Under the pieces are notes generated by a model. That model saw nothing but the letters and a program-made list of their open reading frames with translations. It searched no databases and had not been told where the DNA came from. Positions 1 to 11,819 of a stretch of 64,000 nucleotides of DNA are shown here, one piece after another. Where the stretch lies: NCBI RefSeq assembly GCF_020740795.1, contig NC_067295.1, forward strand, positions 3,534,501 to 3,598,500, written 5' to 3'. Positions within the stretch are counted from its first letter, which is position 1. Each line of letters opens with the position of its first letter. This DNA is from Apus apus (taxonomy: Eukaryota > Chordata > Aves > Apodiformes > Apodidae). Made by a program: the position numbers and the translations under genes.

Positions 1-142
1 TCTTGTTCCTGTTGCCATGATTCAGTTGCATTTCCATGCTGATCAGGTCAGTGTCCATCTCCTTGAGTCTGAGTGCTTCAGCGCTCCCCTTCACTTCTAT
101 CTCCAGACTTGCCTGCAGAGACTCAGTTGGTGGTGGTTATTT
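1..142 (-). pseudogene. MYH16: Myosin pseudo-exon: NHQRxVESxQxSLxAExxxRxEALRLKKKMExDLNEMEIQLNHANR, cut by the window edge
   Basis: After acceptor ctctgcag the trace reads NNHHQL, shifts by one base, then reads ESLQASLEIEVKGSAEALRL and KEMDTDLISMEMQLNHGNRN. One codon of the KKK run is missing (LKEMD for LKKKME). The exon runs to the window edge. Confidence 0.94.
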
Positions 143-537
143 CTGCAGAGACCAGAGAAGCATCTGGTACAACATTCTGTTCCGTTGAGTCTGATCCAGC
201 ATTTGTACCAAATTATTGCCCACTGAGTAATAAGAATAGGGTAACTTTTCAAATCTGCTGAAGGCTGAGATACCAGGATTTAGCATCACGCTATTACTGA
301 ATACTTTCTTTTAAATCATAGGGCTAAGGGAACTTTCAAGAGGTCATCTTGAAAATCTAGTGTCTAAAATCACGTATGACCAGACTGCACATCCAATAAC
401 GGAGACTCAACAACCTCCAGACAATCTGATCCAAGGAATAATTCCCATTAATTATTATAGATCTTTCCTAGTGTCTAACTTAAAACCTCCAATGCTGCTG
501 CCTTTGCCTTGACTGAATGTCACATCATTGCTATAAC

Positions 538-633
538 TGGTTGTTTCAAATGCTTCCTTTCATGATCTCCTGTCAGTGGAGCTTTACCTTGAGCCCATTT
601 GAGCTGTATGCAAACCAGTTTACTTTTTTCAGC
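538..633 (-). pseudogene. MYH16: Myosin pseudo-exon: KVIRIQLELxQVKxDIDRRI region
   Basis: After acceptor cttgcag the frame reads AEKSKLVCIQLKWAQGKAPL then TGDHERKHLKQP. It matches EExKVIRIQLELxQVKxDIDRxIxEKDEE at IQLxxAQxK. The second half is degraded. Confidence 0.82.
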
Positions 634-741
634 CTGCAAGGGTGCCACAAATGGATGAACAAATGCCCTTTGTGGAGTTGAACATACAAAATCTATCTGT
701 TGGAATGTGGGCAGCAGCTCTCATATGTGTAGCATTGGTAC

Positions 742-869
742 CTCCAGGGAGGACTGTGCTTCCTCCAGTGCCACCTGCAGTCCATGCTTTCTCCATCTCC
801 AGTGTCTTTTGCAGCTCATGAATGCTCTTCCCTCCCTCCCCTGCTGATTGATTAGATCCTTAATTTCCT
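742..869 (-). pseudogene. MYH16: Myosin pseudo-exon: EEIKDLxxQxGEGGKxxHELQKxxKxxExEKxxLQxALEEAEAxLE, two frameshifts
   Basis: After acceptor gttccctag the trace reads EEIKDLINQ, shifts to GKSIHELQKTLEMEKA, and shifts back to GLQVALEEAQSSLE before a gtacca donor. The match to the light-meromyosin block is very close once the two shifts are allowed for. Confidence 0.95.
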
Positions 870-2051
870 CTAGGGAACAAAACAGATATTTCATGTGATA
901 GGTTTATTTCAGGACTGTGAACTTTACCAAGTGCACCAGGCAGAGTCTTTGAACAGAGATGGCATGAAATGATTCCAGTCGCTTCGTATCAGCTGCCCTT
1001 TTCTTTCATAGCTGAATATTAGCCTGGATTTCTGAAGGAGCCGTGGTCACTGCATGTGTTCATGGAGGTGGAAGAATGAAGCCTATTAAATCAAGATCAA
1101 TTTTTTCCAGTTTTTATTCAGCCTTTCCCCCTCCCCACACTGTCTCTGCAGCAGAATGGGGCTTTCTGCCAGCCCGTGTAGGCCACAGCAAAGGGTTGGG
1201 GGAGACAGCCCAGCAAACACTGGGTATGTGCTGTTTTCTGTTGGCCACAAGGGCAGCAGATTGTAGCATCTTCTAAATATTTACAGTGTCATTTTCCAGC
1301 CTCCTGCAAGAGATCAATTTTTGTAATTTACAGAAGTGGGTTTTGCTTTTTTAAAAATAAAATATAATAATAATTAAAAAAAAAAAATAGAAGAGCTAAG
1401 GCAGCTGGTCTCCCTGTACAGCCAGTGGGGGAGAAATGATGCAGAGAGGGAGACTGAGCAGGAGCCTAACTGACTTGCTGTGAACTGAGTCCTGAAGATG
1501 CTTAATCCCCTCCACCGTGGTTAAAGGGAGCACCATCCTCCCAGGGTAAAGCTCCCTGTTATTAATAGTCCCCTAAGGGAGTTGCTCAGAACTGGAGAGT
1601 GCTGGTAGCCAAAACTGGGACTGCAGCCTGCCTCTTGTTTAAGCCTGATGCTGTAACCAGTCCAGTGTTCCCTTATGCACTGCACTGGTGCTGATATGTG
1701 GCCCAGCTTGGATCAGTGACCTCCTAGTGTCACAGTGAGTCCAGCCAAGCTGCTGGGATCGTGTTTTGAGGTCAGAAAAGACCTCAACCTGGAATGTGAT
1801 CCCCAGAGCCCTGGAAGCAGCACACTGGTGTTAGTCATAGTCTTGGGTGATCTGATAGGAGTGGTGTGTGAGTGTAGACTGTCCCAAGAGCAGAATCTAA
1901 CCTGTGACTTGAATCAAATGTATGTTCCCAGAGAGTGAAAGCAGTGCTAGAAATAAAAGTGGAATTGGTGCTGGAAGACCTCAAGAGATCATTCAGTAGG
2001 AATCAAGGGATTTATGATGTGCAGTATTTTTAGCATCAAACCAGTACTTAT

Positions 2052-2255
2052 CCTGAAGGGCCCTTGTTTTCCTTCATAGATTCCAGGTGCTTCAAGGATT
2101 CTTTGTAGGCAGTCTTAATCTGAACATTTTCAGTCGTGTATATTCCTTCTGAGAACTATCCACTTCCACCTGCAGCTCTTTGTGTTTTCTGTTGCCATCA
2201 GCATCTTACCAAAGACTGTCTGCTTCTTGTCCAGGGCAGCACGGGCAGCACTGGC
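2052..2255 (-). pseudogene. MYH16: Myosin pseudo-exon: LDKKQRxFDKxLAEW...ESLEHLESVKKEN, two frameshifts and lost donor
   Basis: After acceptor atctttccag, 204 bases read SAARAALDKKQTVFGKML, then KHKELQVEVDSSQKEY, then TTENVQIKTAYKESLKHLES and MKENK in three frames. This matches LDKKQRVFDKxLAEWQQKCEELQxEVDSSQKEC...IKTAYEESLEHLESVKKEN. The donor reads CAGG|ataagt, consistent with G to A at +1. Confidence 0.95.
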
Positions 2256-3526
2256 CTGGAAAGATAAAGCCAGGCATTCACTGGACACAAGTTTTCTTTA
2301 CACTTCACTTCTCTGCATGTTCTGCCAGCCAGTCACAGTTACATTGGCAGCCACTCTAATGACTGGCAGAGTTTCTTTTGGTCACTCTGAATGGATGATT
2401 AAAATGTTTACAAGGCTTTCTTTCCTCACCATTAGGAATTTAACAAGATCACCCAGTTCCCATCAGTGTGATGGTCTTCTTTGCTCCTGTGGTTATAATG
2501 ATGCTGCTGTGGAGCAAATGTTTTCCACTTCAGATATTCCTTGGGCAGATGTGCTGTTAGTAATTGCCTGGGTTGATTAGTGTGACTCTTTCTATTTCAA
2601 AGGCTATTCGGTTGCAAACAAGATGTTATTCAATGCTGTTTTTGACTGTGTTTAACTGCTTGTCATGAAGGGAAAGAAAAAAAGCTACATTTTTCTTTCC
2701 TAGGAGCTTTTAATCACAAATATTCTACATATCCATATGATCCACACATGCGTTCCGATACCATGGTGACAAGCACACCACAGGAACCACAGAATTAAGA
2801 AGTGCTTCATTAAAGAAAGAGATGGTGAAACAGATTTTTTTTTTCCCAGCCCAGCAATGTAATGCTGTATGTGGGATTTTCAGCTCTTGAGACCTGTTCT
2901 AAAGCTGACTGCAGTCATTGGCAGATACCCAAGGACTTCAGTGGATTTGGAGAAGCCTTTTGTGCTTATTTTAAGTAACATTTTTATTCAAATGTCCCAC
3001 AGTTGCACTACTATTCATGCTCTTACACTAACACTAGCAAGAGTAGAAATACTAATTTGATGAAGGAGCATTTGTTGCTTGTGTTTAAACTACATTTTGT
3101 TTAGATCTGCTTTGAGTGTGGTAGTTAATAACCAGTAGCCAGCCCACTGGTACTGCAACACAGAAGTTCAAAGCAGGATATCATTATCCTTAAAAAGATG
3201 ATGAATACCTTGCCTTGCAGTAAAGAAGAGCTTTTGCTTTAGCTGGACTCTTGTTTCTGGAAGTCAGCTAATGAGCTTAGGAAAAGCATGCTGTGTGCTC
3301 CTAGGAATTAGCTGCAGCTCTCATCTGGGTTTTCTCTTGCTGCGATCAATCTTAGCCTTGCTTCTCATGGCCATACATTACTTGACATTTAATAGATCTT
3401 AAAATAGTAAGAAATAAGGGACCAGTCCAAAGCTGACCCAAGTTAACAGAAAGACTCCCAGGGCCTCTAGGTCTTAGATCTTGCTGGTCGGGCTTGTGCT
3501 GGATACACTTTTGGATAGCTGGATTT

Positions 3527-3667
3527 CTTGCCTTCTCCAGGTCAACAGTGAGGTCCTCCACTTTGTTCTGAAGCCTCTACTTAGGTTTTTTTTTCTGTGT
3601 TGGCAACCCAGGCTTGGACTGATTCATCTCTCTCCTCTGCTTCTTGGAGCCTCACAGCCAATTTTGC
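3527..3667 (-). pseudogene. MYH16: Myosin pseudo-exon: RLQEAEExVEAVNAKCxSLEKTKQRLQNEVEDLMVDVE, frameshift plus nonsense
   Basis: The trace reads AKLAVRLQEAEERDESVQAW then VANTEKK. In a run of nine A's the frame shifts, then K, TAG (3,577-3,579), RLQNKVEDLTVDLEKA. The family has KTKQRLQNEVEDL, so the stop replaces Gln (CAG to TAG). The donor position reads aa instead of gt. Confidence 0.95.
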
Positions 3668-4506
3668 CTCAAGGGAAGGAGGGCAGAAATATCCTGGTGA
3701 GTAACTAGTTCAAGGAGTGAGGAGAGGTAGGAGTCATCAGCTCTCATCTTGAGCACTCTCCCTGTTTTAACCAGTGAAAAGTTAAAATCCAGCCATCTCA
3801 GAAAAAGGACTGTAAAACCAGTGGCTGGTTCTTTTCCTCCCACTGGTGGGTATTGCACATTGGGCTGCAGCTCAGCCCATTATTGCTGGATTGTTACCTG
3901 GTCATAGATGTTTCCATCTGTACTGGGATAGTATCTAAGAGTGAAGTAGCCTCCCTCTCCCCCTGTGAATATCTCTGGGACTCATTACAAACATGCAGAG
4001 ATGTAGCAGCTTACTCCGTTTGTCTCAGCCTGTTCAGGCACACAGTGAAATCCTCCAGATGCCTTAACTTTTGTTGGTATTATGTGAAAGCACCTTTATG
4101 TAGAGAGGCTGCTACAAAGATTGGCTCGACTTCTAGCCTGTAATACTAGGACCAGACTCTAAAGGGTTTAATCTGATTTGATGCTTGCTTAATTCTTAGG
4201 AAATGCCAGTGGCTTTTGCAGGGCTGCTGGGAGAGTGAAGTCCTTGTTGGAATAAGGAAAGGCCATCCAAATTCAAGCCTTTATCAGGAAGAATCAGTGT
4301 TGGTTTTCTGTTGTCAGTGTACAAGTGTTAGGTCTCAGTAGTCCCTGTTTATTATTGTATTATTTTTCTCTTGGCCAGAGCCCTTTGTTTTCTCTCTCTC
4401 TTACCAAATTGAGTCCTAACAGATCACGTCTATAAGCTGTGACTCGGCAGCCAAAGTAAATAATGAGGCTGACACAAGTCCCATCCCAAAATCCATGAGT
4501 GCTCAC

Positions 4507-4676
4507 TTGGTTTCTTCCAGCTCTTTGGTTCTTCCAATGGCATCAGTCTTGTATTTAGTCCTCCAGATTATGACTTCAGTATTGACATACCAGGCAGTGC
4601 AGCTCAGCTTTGCTCTCCTCTTCCTCCAAATACTCTTTCATTGGTTTCAAACCATGCTTGGTGTTGGCCAGGCTCA
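4507..4676 (-). pseudogene. MYH16: Myosin pseudo-exon: KxxYDLLxEQYEEEQEGKAEL...[20 protein letters not shown], frameshifted
   Basis: After acceptor gactgcag the trace reads SLANTKHGLKPMKEYLEEEE then SKAELHCLV, a frameshift, then EVIIWRTKYKTDAIGRTKEL and EET. The match to the family's hallmark [18 protein letters not shown] is nearly complete. A gtgagc donor follows. The SLANTKH opening differs from the ALQSARHD of the clustered skeletal MYH genes. Confidence 0.95.
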
Positions 4677-5767
4677 CTGCAGTCACAGTGCAGGACTAGA
4701 GGCAACACAGTGTTCCTGGGTGCCTGTCCTACTGGCAGTACAAATACACTGACATCACTCCCCAGAGCTGGAGGTTGAATAACTGTTTTGGACCAACTGG
4801 AAACATCTTGGGCTTCAAAATATCCTCCTGGTCAGGAGCCAAGTTCCTGTTCTCCATACCTGTTTTTTGCTGTACTGCAGTGAATTGAATTGAGCTCATA
4901 CAACTGAAAACAGAACTTGGCTTGTCATCACCACTGTTTTCTCTCAAGCAGTGTTTCAAAGGCATTATGACAGTAAACCCATTTGGTGATTGTTCTAAAC
5001 AGAGAGAGGATTCTTGCCAGACTTCTGATATACAGGTACAGCACTGGAATTACTCTTTGGAGATAAGCAGACATTTCCAAGACAGATATATCAGACCAAG
5101 GCTTGAAATACTGGAATGTTTTGACCTAAACCTGTGTGATCTGTGCAAATAAACTGCTGTACAATCCACTGAATGGGCAGCGGGCTGAGAATCAAGAGGT
5201 GTGTGTTCTGCTTTTACTGCTGACTCATGGGAGATTCTGTATCTTATTTTCATGTCCATGCAAGGCTCCTGTCCCCCACACTGCCTCCAAGATCAGCTGG
5301 TAGCAAGCCCAGAGATTAATTTGGATGAGAAAGTTTTCCTTTGAGAGAGCTAACACAAAAGATTGGTTACTCTGAAGTGGACATGGTGCAAAAGAGCAGG
5401 CACTGAGTGTCCCATGACAGCAGCTACCTCTTTTGGCAGTTGGTAGTCCCCAGTACCTTTGACTCTTAATCCAGCTGTGTCTTGAAGTCATCTGCTTGCA
5501 AGGCGAGAGAAATCTTGATGTGGACAGTATGGTTAGGCCTGCTCTGAGCTTCCTCGTGCTCCCAACTCAGCTGGCTGTTTTCAGCTGTGGGAAAGCTGCA
5601 TAAAGAAGTGGGAGAGGAAATAATTTGATATGACTGGAGAGAAAGAGAGGCAAAGGATTGGGCAGATTTGCCAGAGAAGACAGGGCAGGGCTGCCAGAGC
5701 TAGATGAAATGCAGGAGGAGGATGAGAGGGAGGTAACAACATTGCACAAAGCTGTCAAGGAATTTAC

Positions 5768-5879
5768 CTGGGTGCCTGATGGTATTAATTTCAGCTTGAC
5801 ACTTCTCCACCTCAGCCAGCTGGGCATTGGCTTCAGACAGGTTATCTTCCAGATGGTGAACATGAGCATCTGAGTTCAG
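5768..5879 (-). pseudogene. MYH16: Intact myosin exon: LEKMCRxLEDQLSEAKAK
   Basis: 112 bases with acceptor ctcttccag and donor gtaaat. They read LNSDAHVHHLEDNLSEANAQ then LAEVEKCQAEINTIRHP. The LEDxLSEAxAxLxExxxxQxEIN pattern matches the light-meromyosin part of the rod. No stop. Confidence 0.93.
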
Positions 5880-6189
5880 CTGGAAGAGAGAAGGCAGTCA
5901 CATGATGCTGAGTAAGGCCTGAAAGGCCCAATTATCTCTTCCTCTCTTGCAAACTCAGTTTATTCCAGTTGGTTGTAATTATAATGGGATGACTGTACTG
6001 GCCAGGGCGAGTGCAGGGTGTCCTGATCTTCAGCGGGGAGAAGCCTGCTCCCTTAGCCGGGGCGGGCAGTGCTCAGCACTACCTGCAGGCAGCTGCTGTC
6101 AGTCAGCTCGCTCTGCAGGGGGCAGAGTTCTGCCTTGCACTGATGGCTGCTTTGGTGGTTTGTTGAGGAATTCCCTGCTGGTCTCTCGC

Positions 6190-6329
6190 CTTGGATTTCT
6201 GCAAAGTCTCCATGCTTGCACTGAGGTCATCCTGGGCTTTTGTGACCTCTTTGTCCATCTCCGGCTTTGCTTTCACTCCAGGGATTCTCCATGAGCTCTG
6301 CCATCTTAGCCATGGCAACCATGTGCTTC
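6190..6329 (-). pseudogene. MYH16: Myosin pseudo-exon: KHADSVAEL...NMETVSKAK, frameshifted
   Basis: After acceptor catgcag the frame reads KHMVAMAKMAELMENPWSES, then shifts to KPEMDKEVTKAQDDLSASME and TLQKSK. The family has [48 protein letters not shown]. The donor reads AAG|gcgaga, again GC for GT. Confidence 0.92.
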
Positions 6330-7019
6330 CTGCATGGGGTAGAGCCCATGGCCTTGCTCCACAGAGCTGCCTCTTCCAACTAAAGGAACAGCTTCAGCAG
6401 CCCAGCCTCCCACTTGGAATTCTGTTAGATCTGAGAAAGGGCCAAGAACATGTTGTCAGCTGGGATCTGGCAGCCCTGGAGTCTCAGTAAGGCTCTCAGG
6501 GATTATCTATAAGAAAGGCTTCTGTAAGCCTTTGATTTAGCTTTAATAGTCTCTGTATTTGGGACAAATCCCACTTTGGTATTAATCCATTAGAAGGTCA
6601 GTGGCTGGCATCTTCAAGAAAGATTAACCATCTCTAGACCTCCTTGCCAAAGCTCAGAGTAATCCTCTGAACTGCAGGCTGTGTATTTTCCTTGCAAAAC
6701 AACAGAAAATACACCTAACAGTCCTGCCTCCTTTTTTTTTTTTTTTTTTTCCTATGTGCTTCTAAATTAGCAACTTTTAAAATGAATCTCTGATCACCTT
6801 CCACTCCAGCTCCACAAGAATAACAAAGCTCAGAGTGAATTTCATGGAGCCTTGGTGCTCTACCCCTTCCAAGGCCTGCAGTGTGAGGGGAAGGCTGGGT
6901 AAGGTCTGCAGGAGCTGGCCTGCTTAAGAGCACAGAGAAGCTGCTGAAAAAGCTTCTCCTTTGAAGAACCCCAGTGACTTTCTCATTCTCTGAGGAAAGA
7001 GGTAAGATACTGGTATGTA

Positions 7020-7095
7020 GGGAGGGTGTTTGACCTGAGCAGTTGTTGCAACACTAGCTTCTTGCAGGTAATCTTCCTTGGAAATTCTTATTTCA
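7020..7095 (-). pseudogene. MYH16: Possible myosin pseudo-exon: [20 protein letters not shown]
   Basis: The frame reads KEDYLQEASVATTAQVKH, which resembles [21 protein letters not shown], and lies just upstream of the exon starting RKH. Identity is modest and the splice sites are unclear. Confidence 0.42.
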
Positions 7096-9625
7096 TGCCA
7101 AAGAGCCTGTGTACACTTAGAAGCAGAACCATTTTGGAAATAACAGGAGGGAGCAAGGATGACGTGTAGTAAGAAAGGCAACAGGAATTCCCAAATGCTC
7201 TGCTCTCCTTTAACTGACATTGCTGCTTTTTGTGTCACTGGTCAAGTTCCTTTACCTCTGTTTTTCCACCTGTGTAAGGTGTCTTAACAACACTGACTTA
7301 TCTCCTGATCTGGTTCAGAATTAATTAGCTAGCATTTCTTAAGTGAATTGAAATGGAAAGGTTACTTATTATTGATGCTACCCATTTGTATTAGTCATTA
7401 GAATGTGTTCAGAGCATTCTATTAAAATATAACCTTTTTTGGGACTAAATTATCTTCAGGCTTTTCCATTGTTAATGAATCTGATTATATATTTAACAAC
7501 CACATCCTGGCAATTTATGTAAGATGTATTAGGGTAGATCCATCCATCACTACAGAACTGTAAAAAGTGGATGGGGTGATTTGGTTGCTGAAGCACAGGG
7601 CAGAGAAATCCCCAACCTGCTCCTCTCTTGCTCTGTGGAGGACTTGCCCTCTCAGTAACAGGCTTCCAGCTCTTCAGTATACAAGCTTGGAAGTCACACA
7701 CAAGCACAGCAGTGTCTGTGAGCTAGAAATGTGAGAGAAATTTCTGGAAATACAATCAAGAATCTTCATTTCTTCACTCCCTTCTCTATATGTTTGTCAG
7801 CTATACTGGATTTTCTCTCCTGGGGGAGATCTGGGAATACTGAGCTAACAAAGCAGGAAAGACCTGGCCAGGTGTCTCGGTAGACAACTGATGTTATCTG
7901 CAGCCTGATACTTCCTGTATCATGTTGGAATTTGGCCTTCAGGAATGTAATCAAGCTCATTTGGTTACTTAAGGGAAATAGAGGCTTGTTTGTAGAAACA
8001 GCTGCAATCTAGGTTTGTGGATCATGTGGGTTTTGAAATGCTGAGGTTTCAGTTACATATTTGGGCACCAAAGTACATTGCATAAAAGAAATACTTGAAT
8101 TCAGGATGGTAACACTCTGCACCCTGTGAGCTGTGGCCTCCCTTCTGGTTTTGTTTACCACCTTTCCTTCCATCATCAGAGGGAGAGTCCCTTGCCGCAG
8201 CCTTTGGCATTAATGTGGATGAAAAGGTCTCCCAGCCATCTCTGGCTGCCTGCAAGCAGAAATGGAGGTCCCTGCAGCAGATCACCTTTCTTCTGGCCAT
8301 AGCAGCATGGCAGGAGATCTGCAGTGAGCATCCAGTTGCCCAGACTTCAAAGAAAGTGGAGTTTAGAGTGTGTGGGTAATATACAAGACAAGGTGGATCT
8401 CAGAGCTGACTTAACTCTTGAGTCACTGGAAGCAAAAACGGCACATGTTTCCAAGGCGAAGGATTTCATAGGCTCATAGAGAAGCAGTCAGATTTTGCTG
8501 TAGAAAAAAACCCTCAAAACCTACCTGGGGAAAAATAAATAGAAAATCTCAGCTGCTTCTGTTATTTAAGGGTTTAAAGAGTGACTGGGGTCCTGACTCC
8601 TTTTGAACAGGGAAGCTTTAAAAGGTCTGTACTAATTGTTTGTGCCAACTCAGTCTTATAAAAAAATGAAGCTGCAGAAGCAGACTGCTGGGAGGCGAGA
8701 AGAGGCAGGATGTTACAGCAAGTGAGTTCAGCCGAAGCAGCATTTCTGCTCTGTGGTGACCAAGTTAATCTTTGTTGTAAGTGGGTTGAGAACTAGTGTC
8801 CTGTATTCTTTGTGAGCATGGCAGGGCACTTGAGTCCCTTCTTCTGTTGTTGAAGCTCCCCCTTACCCATCATTAACTGGTCTGCAGGTAAAGGCACAAG
8901 CACCCCAGGAAGTTCAGTCACGTGTTTGCAGCTCTGAAAGACTAACAGCAGCATTTAATTTTTCTTGTCACTTAAGTATCCCAGTGGCCTTGCTCTGAAG
9001 CACAAATATTTTGTACTCCCTGTGGAGAGCTGTGTTAGAATTTAAATTAGCAATGTTGCCAGTATTTATTAATGATCAGACACACTGCCTTAGCTACTTA
9101 GCTCTTTAACTGGGTAAATTAGTGACCTGGATAGTATAGAGTTGGATATTTGTATTCTGGGAAGCTAATTTTTAAGGGGAGGTTTGTCAGAGAAGTGCTG
9201 GCAGACCCATCACTAAAGCCATCAGTAGTGACACTAAAATAAAGTTCTAATTTGTGATAATATTTTGCATTTCTAAAACAGTTTTTATCTGGGGATCATA
9301 AGGCCTTACATAAACATGAATCATTTAAGCCTCATAGCTTCCCAGTGATTATACACATTTTATATGTGGGTGAGTGTGGAAGATGAATTACAAATATCAG
9401 ACAATGAGTCAGAGAAATACTGGATTTTGTTTCCTGAGTCTTTCTGATTCTGTTTGTCTGAACTACTGAACTGTGCTTCTGCTTGTCCTTAGGTTGATGC
9501 TGAAGAGATCAGGGTATGACTGAGTTTTCCCACTGACTTCAGGATCAAGTGACTTTTCAGGTGTAGCTAATGCTGTCAGAGCTGTGATGTACCCTGGGAA
9601 ATTCTGTTACAATTGACACTGACTT

Positions 9626-9764
9626 CTTTACAGCCTCTTCCAAGTTTGGCTTATTTAATCTCATGGAGTTTGTCAGTTGTCATTTTGAGGTCATTGTCTG
9701 CTTTATGATGAGCCTTTTCCACCTTGCCCTGGATCTTCTTTTCTTGTTGCCACTTGTCCTCCAG
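9626..9764 (-). pseudogene. MYH16: Myosin pseudo-exon: LEGSLEQEKKxRMDLERAKRKLEGDLK, frameshifted
   Basis: After acceptor aagtag the frame reads LEDKWQQEKKIQGKVEKAHH then KADNDLKMTTDKLHEIK and hits TAA at 9,651-9,653. One base over, the frame continues as NKPNLEEAVK, matching the family's continuation before the KKKDFE exon. A single-base frameshift explains the stop. Confidence 0.93.
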
Positions 9765-9901
9765 CTACTTGAAAAAAGTGGAAACTGTGAAAAAGAACTT
9801 TGTAACACACGTGTAGGTGGTGTTTATCAGAAGGGCCCAGGATGTCAAAGACAGACCAAGGAGGGCCATCTAAAATACAAAGCAGAGTAACTGCACCTCA
9901 C

Positions 9902-9977
9902 CTCATGCATCCAAGTGAGAACTTTGTTGTTATGCTTGGTCTGGTGGTTCACCTTGTTCTCCTCATCTTGCAGTTTT
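9902..9977 (-). pseudogene. MYH16: Intact myosin exon: LQAEEDKVNxLTKxKxKLEQQVDDLE
   Basis: The exon has acceptor ccttcttag and donor gtgagg. It reads KLQDEENKVNHQTKHNNKVL then TWMHE. The first half follows LQAEEDKVNTLTKAKTKL; the end, normally EQQVDDLE, has drifted. No stop or frameshift. Confidence 0.9.
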
Positions 9978-10341
9978 CTAAGAAGGGAGAGAACAGGCTG
10001 AAATCCCAAAGCTGAGATTCATCCAAGGTGCCTGAACGCAGTGTGGGCTTTGGCTGTGCAGCACCCAAGGGTCCAGCATTGACCCCTACAGAAGAATCCT
10101 GCTTGCACTCAGCAAATTCACATCACTCTTCTGGGCGGTGGCACAAATTGGCACCACTTCTCTGTGCTGCCAAGAGTTAATACCTAGAAAAACACAGCCC
10201 CTTTCCTGTTTGTGCAGCAAACTGGAGTCTCACAGGATTTAAGCAAGCAGACAATGTTGGTGTGGTTTTTCTTTTTCCTGTCCCCAGACAGGGAGAATGA
10301 GAATGGGAGAGAGTAAAGAAAAATAGAGCAGTTATTTCTGC

Positions 10342-10446
10342 CTGACGAGCTTCCTCTAAAGCCCTCTTCTCCTTTTGGAATTTAGTGACTGAGTCATTCA
10401 GAGCAGAGAGATCTGAAGCCAGGGTTTGAACTATGTGGTCTAATGC
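10342..10446 (-). pseudogene. MYH16: Myosin exon with open frame but GC donor: [28 protein letters not shown]
   Basis: The 105 bases (35 codons) after acceptor ctgcag read ALDHIVQTLASDLSALNDSV then TKFQKEKRALEEARQ. That is the same length and spacing as the family block [33 protein letters not shown]. There is no stop. The donor reads CAG|gcagaa, GC instead of GT. Confidence 0.94.
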
Positions 10447-11102
10447 CTGCAGACAGGAAGGGAACATCATGCAGGTTTTGTGGATCACACAAGCCTTTAG
10501 CAGCATCAGGACAAAATGTCACTGGAAGCTTATATTTCTTTAGAAGGAATATGAGATTCAGTTAATAAATTCTGAGACATATGAGGCATCTGTGAGTTTA
10601 ACATCCTGTGGATGTTAACACAGACTTCAGAAGAAGCAGCAGACAGCCACATGGCTGCTACAGTGCAGATTTAAAACTTCTCCAGTTACATTAAATGAAA
10701 AGCAGTTCAGGTACAGGAGAGGGAGAAGTATTCCCCAAGGCTAGGTGGAAAGGAGTTACATGGCTGTGGAGGGGGGCTTTTTAGAAGTAGAGGCCTACCA
10801 GCAGTGCCAGGTAAAAGTGGGTATAATTAATAAAGAATGTAGAGGAAATGCAGATGTCTTTCATGTAGATTGATCCCTAGAAATTGATGTGAAATGCTAT
10901 TACTATGGGGTAGAGGGGTAAAGTGTAGAATTAAATCTATCCCAGGTTATATGAGATGCTGGAAGACAAGATAAGAAACTGTGGGGGAGATAGCTGAGTG
11001 CCTGTGAGTATCCCAAAGGGTGCTCTGTCTGGAGGAGCTGTTGTTGGGGTTCACTTCCATGAAGAATGAGGCGGAAAACCAACTCTTTGTTATGTTTTAT
11101 AC

Positions 11103-11303
11103 CTGCTTTTCCTTCTCAGTTTTATTCAAGGTTGTCTCCAGCACTTCAAAGGCACATTTCAAATTGCTGAGCTAATCTTCTAGCAATCCCCTTACTGGCA
11201 TTCGTGTCAGCTCCTTCATATCCAAGATGTGGCTCAGAAGGTCCATCTTGGATGTCATCGTTTGGGCCAGGCACTCCTCAGCATCCAACAATTTCTCTTG
11301 TTC
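11103..11303 (-). pseudogene. MYH16: Myosin pseudo-exon: S2 coiled coil (DAEERCDQLIKxKIQLE...), with a nonsense codon
   Basis: Between an acceptor (cactag) and a donor (gtataa), 201 bases read EQEKLLDAEECLAQTMTSKM, then DLLSHILDMKELTRMPVRG, then LLED, TAG (11,172-11,174), LSNLKCAFEVLETTLNKTEK. It follows DAEERCDxLIKxKIQLEAKVKEMxER...KLEDECSELKxDIDDLExTLxKVEKEK with an internal deletion. Both splice sites look usable. Confidence 0.94.
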
Positions 11304-11819
11304 CTAGTGAAGGGGTGGAAATCCAGTGTTCATCCTGTGAAACGTTGTTACAGCTCCTGCCACTTACAGCAGCAAACTTCCATTGGCAAGAAATCCAAGA
11401 TTTTGCCACTTCTGCAGAGTTTATTCATGTTCCTTTAACATACCTGTTGTCATAGTTGATCTGAGTCTCCATGGCTCAGGCCATAGCTTCCCAAAGTTAG
11501 GCATAAAAAAATCTGATTGTTTGCACACACACAGGTCCTCAAAGAAGAATTTACATTTTAAAAAGGTGCCACCCTGCTTTGCTGTAGATCATGCTGAGCA
11601 TCAGTGGTTGACCAGGAAGAGAATTTGTGACAACAGCTTTGCTTTAGCCAGAGGGCCTCTCAGCCTCCTCTGCTTTCTAAGGACGTAACTTTGTCTAAGA
11701 TACAGTCAGGCTGTCTGTGGATCTTGGGCATCACCTGCATATGCTCTTTATTCATTCCATATTCTGAGATGGAGCCTCTTGAGTCATTTGAGAAAACTGA
11801 TGCTTTGCCTAAATGAATA

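Noticed and set aside
2182-2580. 132-aa plus-strand open frame
   Set aside because: Its left part is the antisense of the myosin exon at 2,255-2,052 (LDKKQ block). The rest has no support.
10177-10506. 109-aa minus-strand frame as an independent coiled-coil gene
   Set aside because: Only residues from 10,446 to 10,342 are coding-like, and they are one exon of the myosin pseudogene. The flanks are intron.
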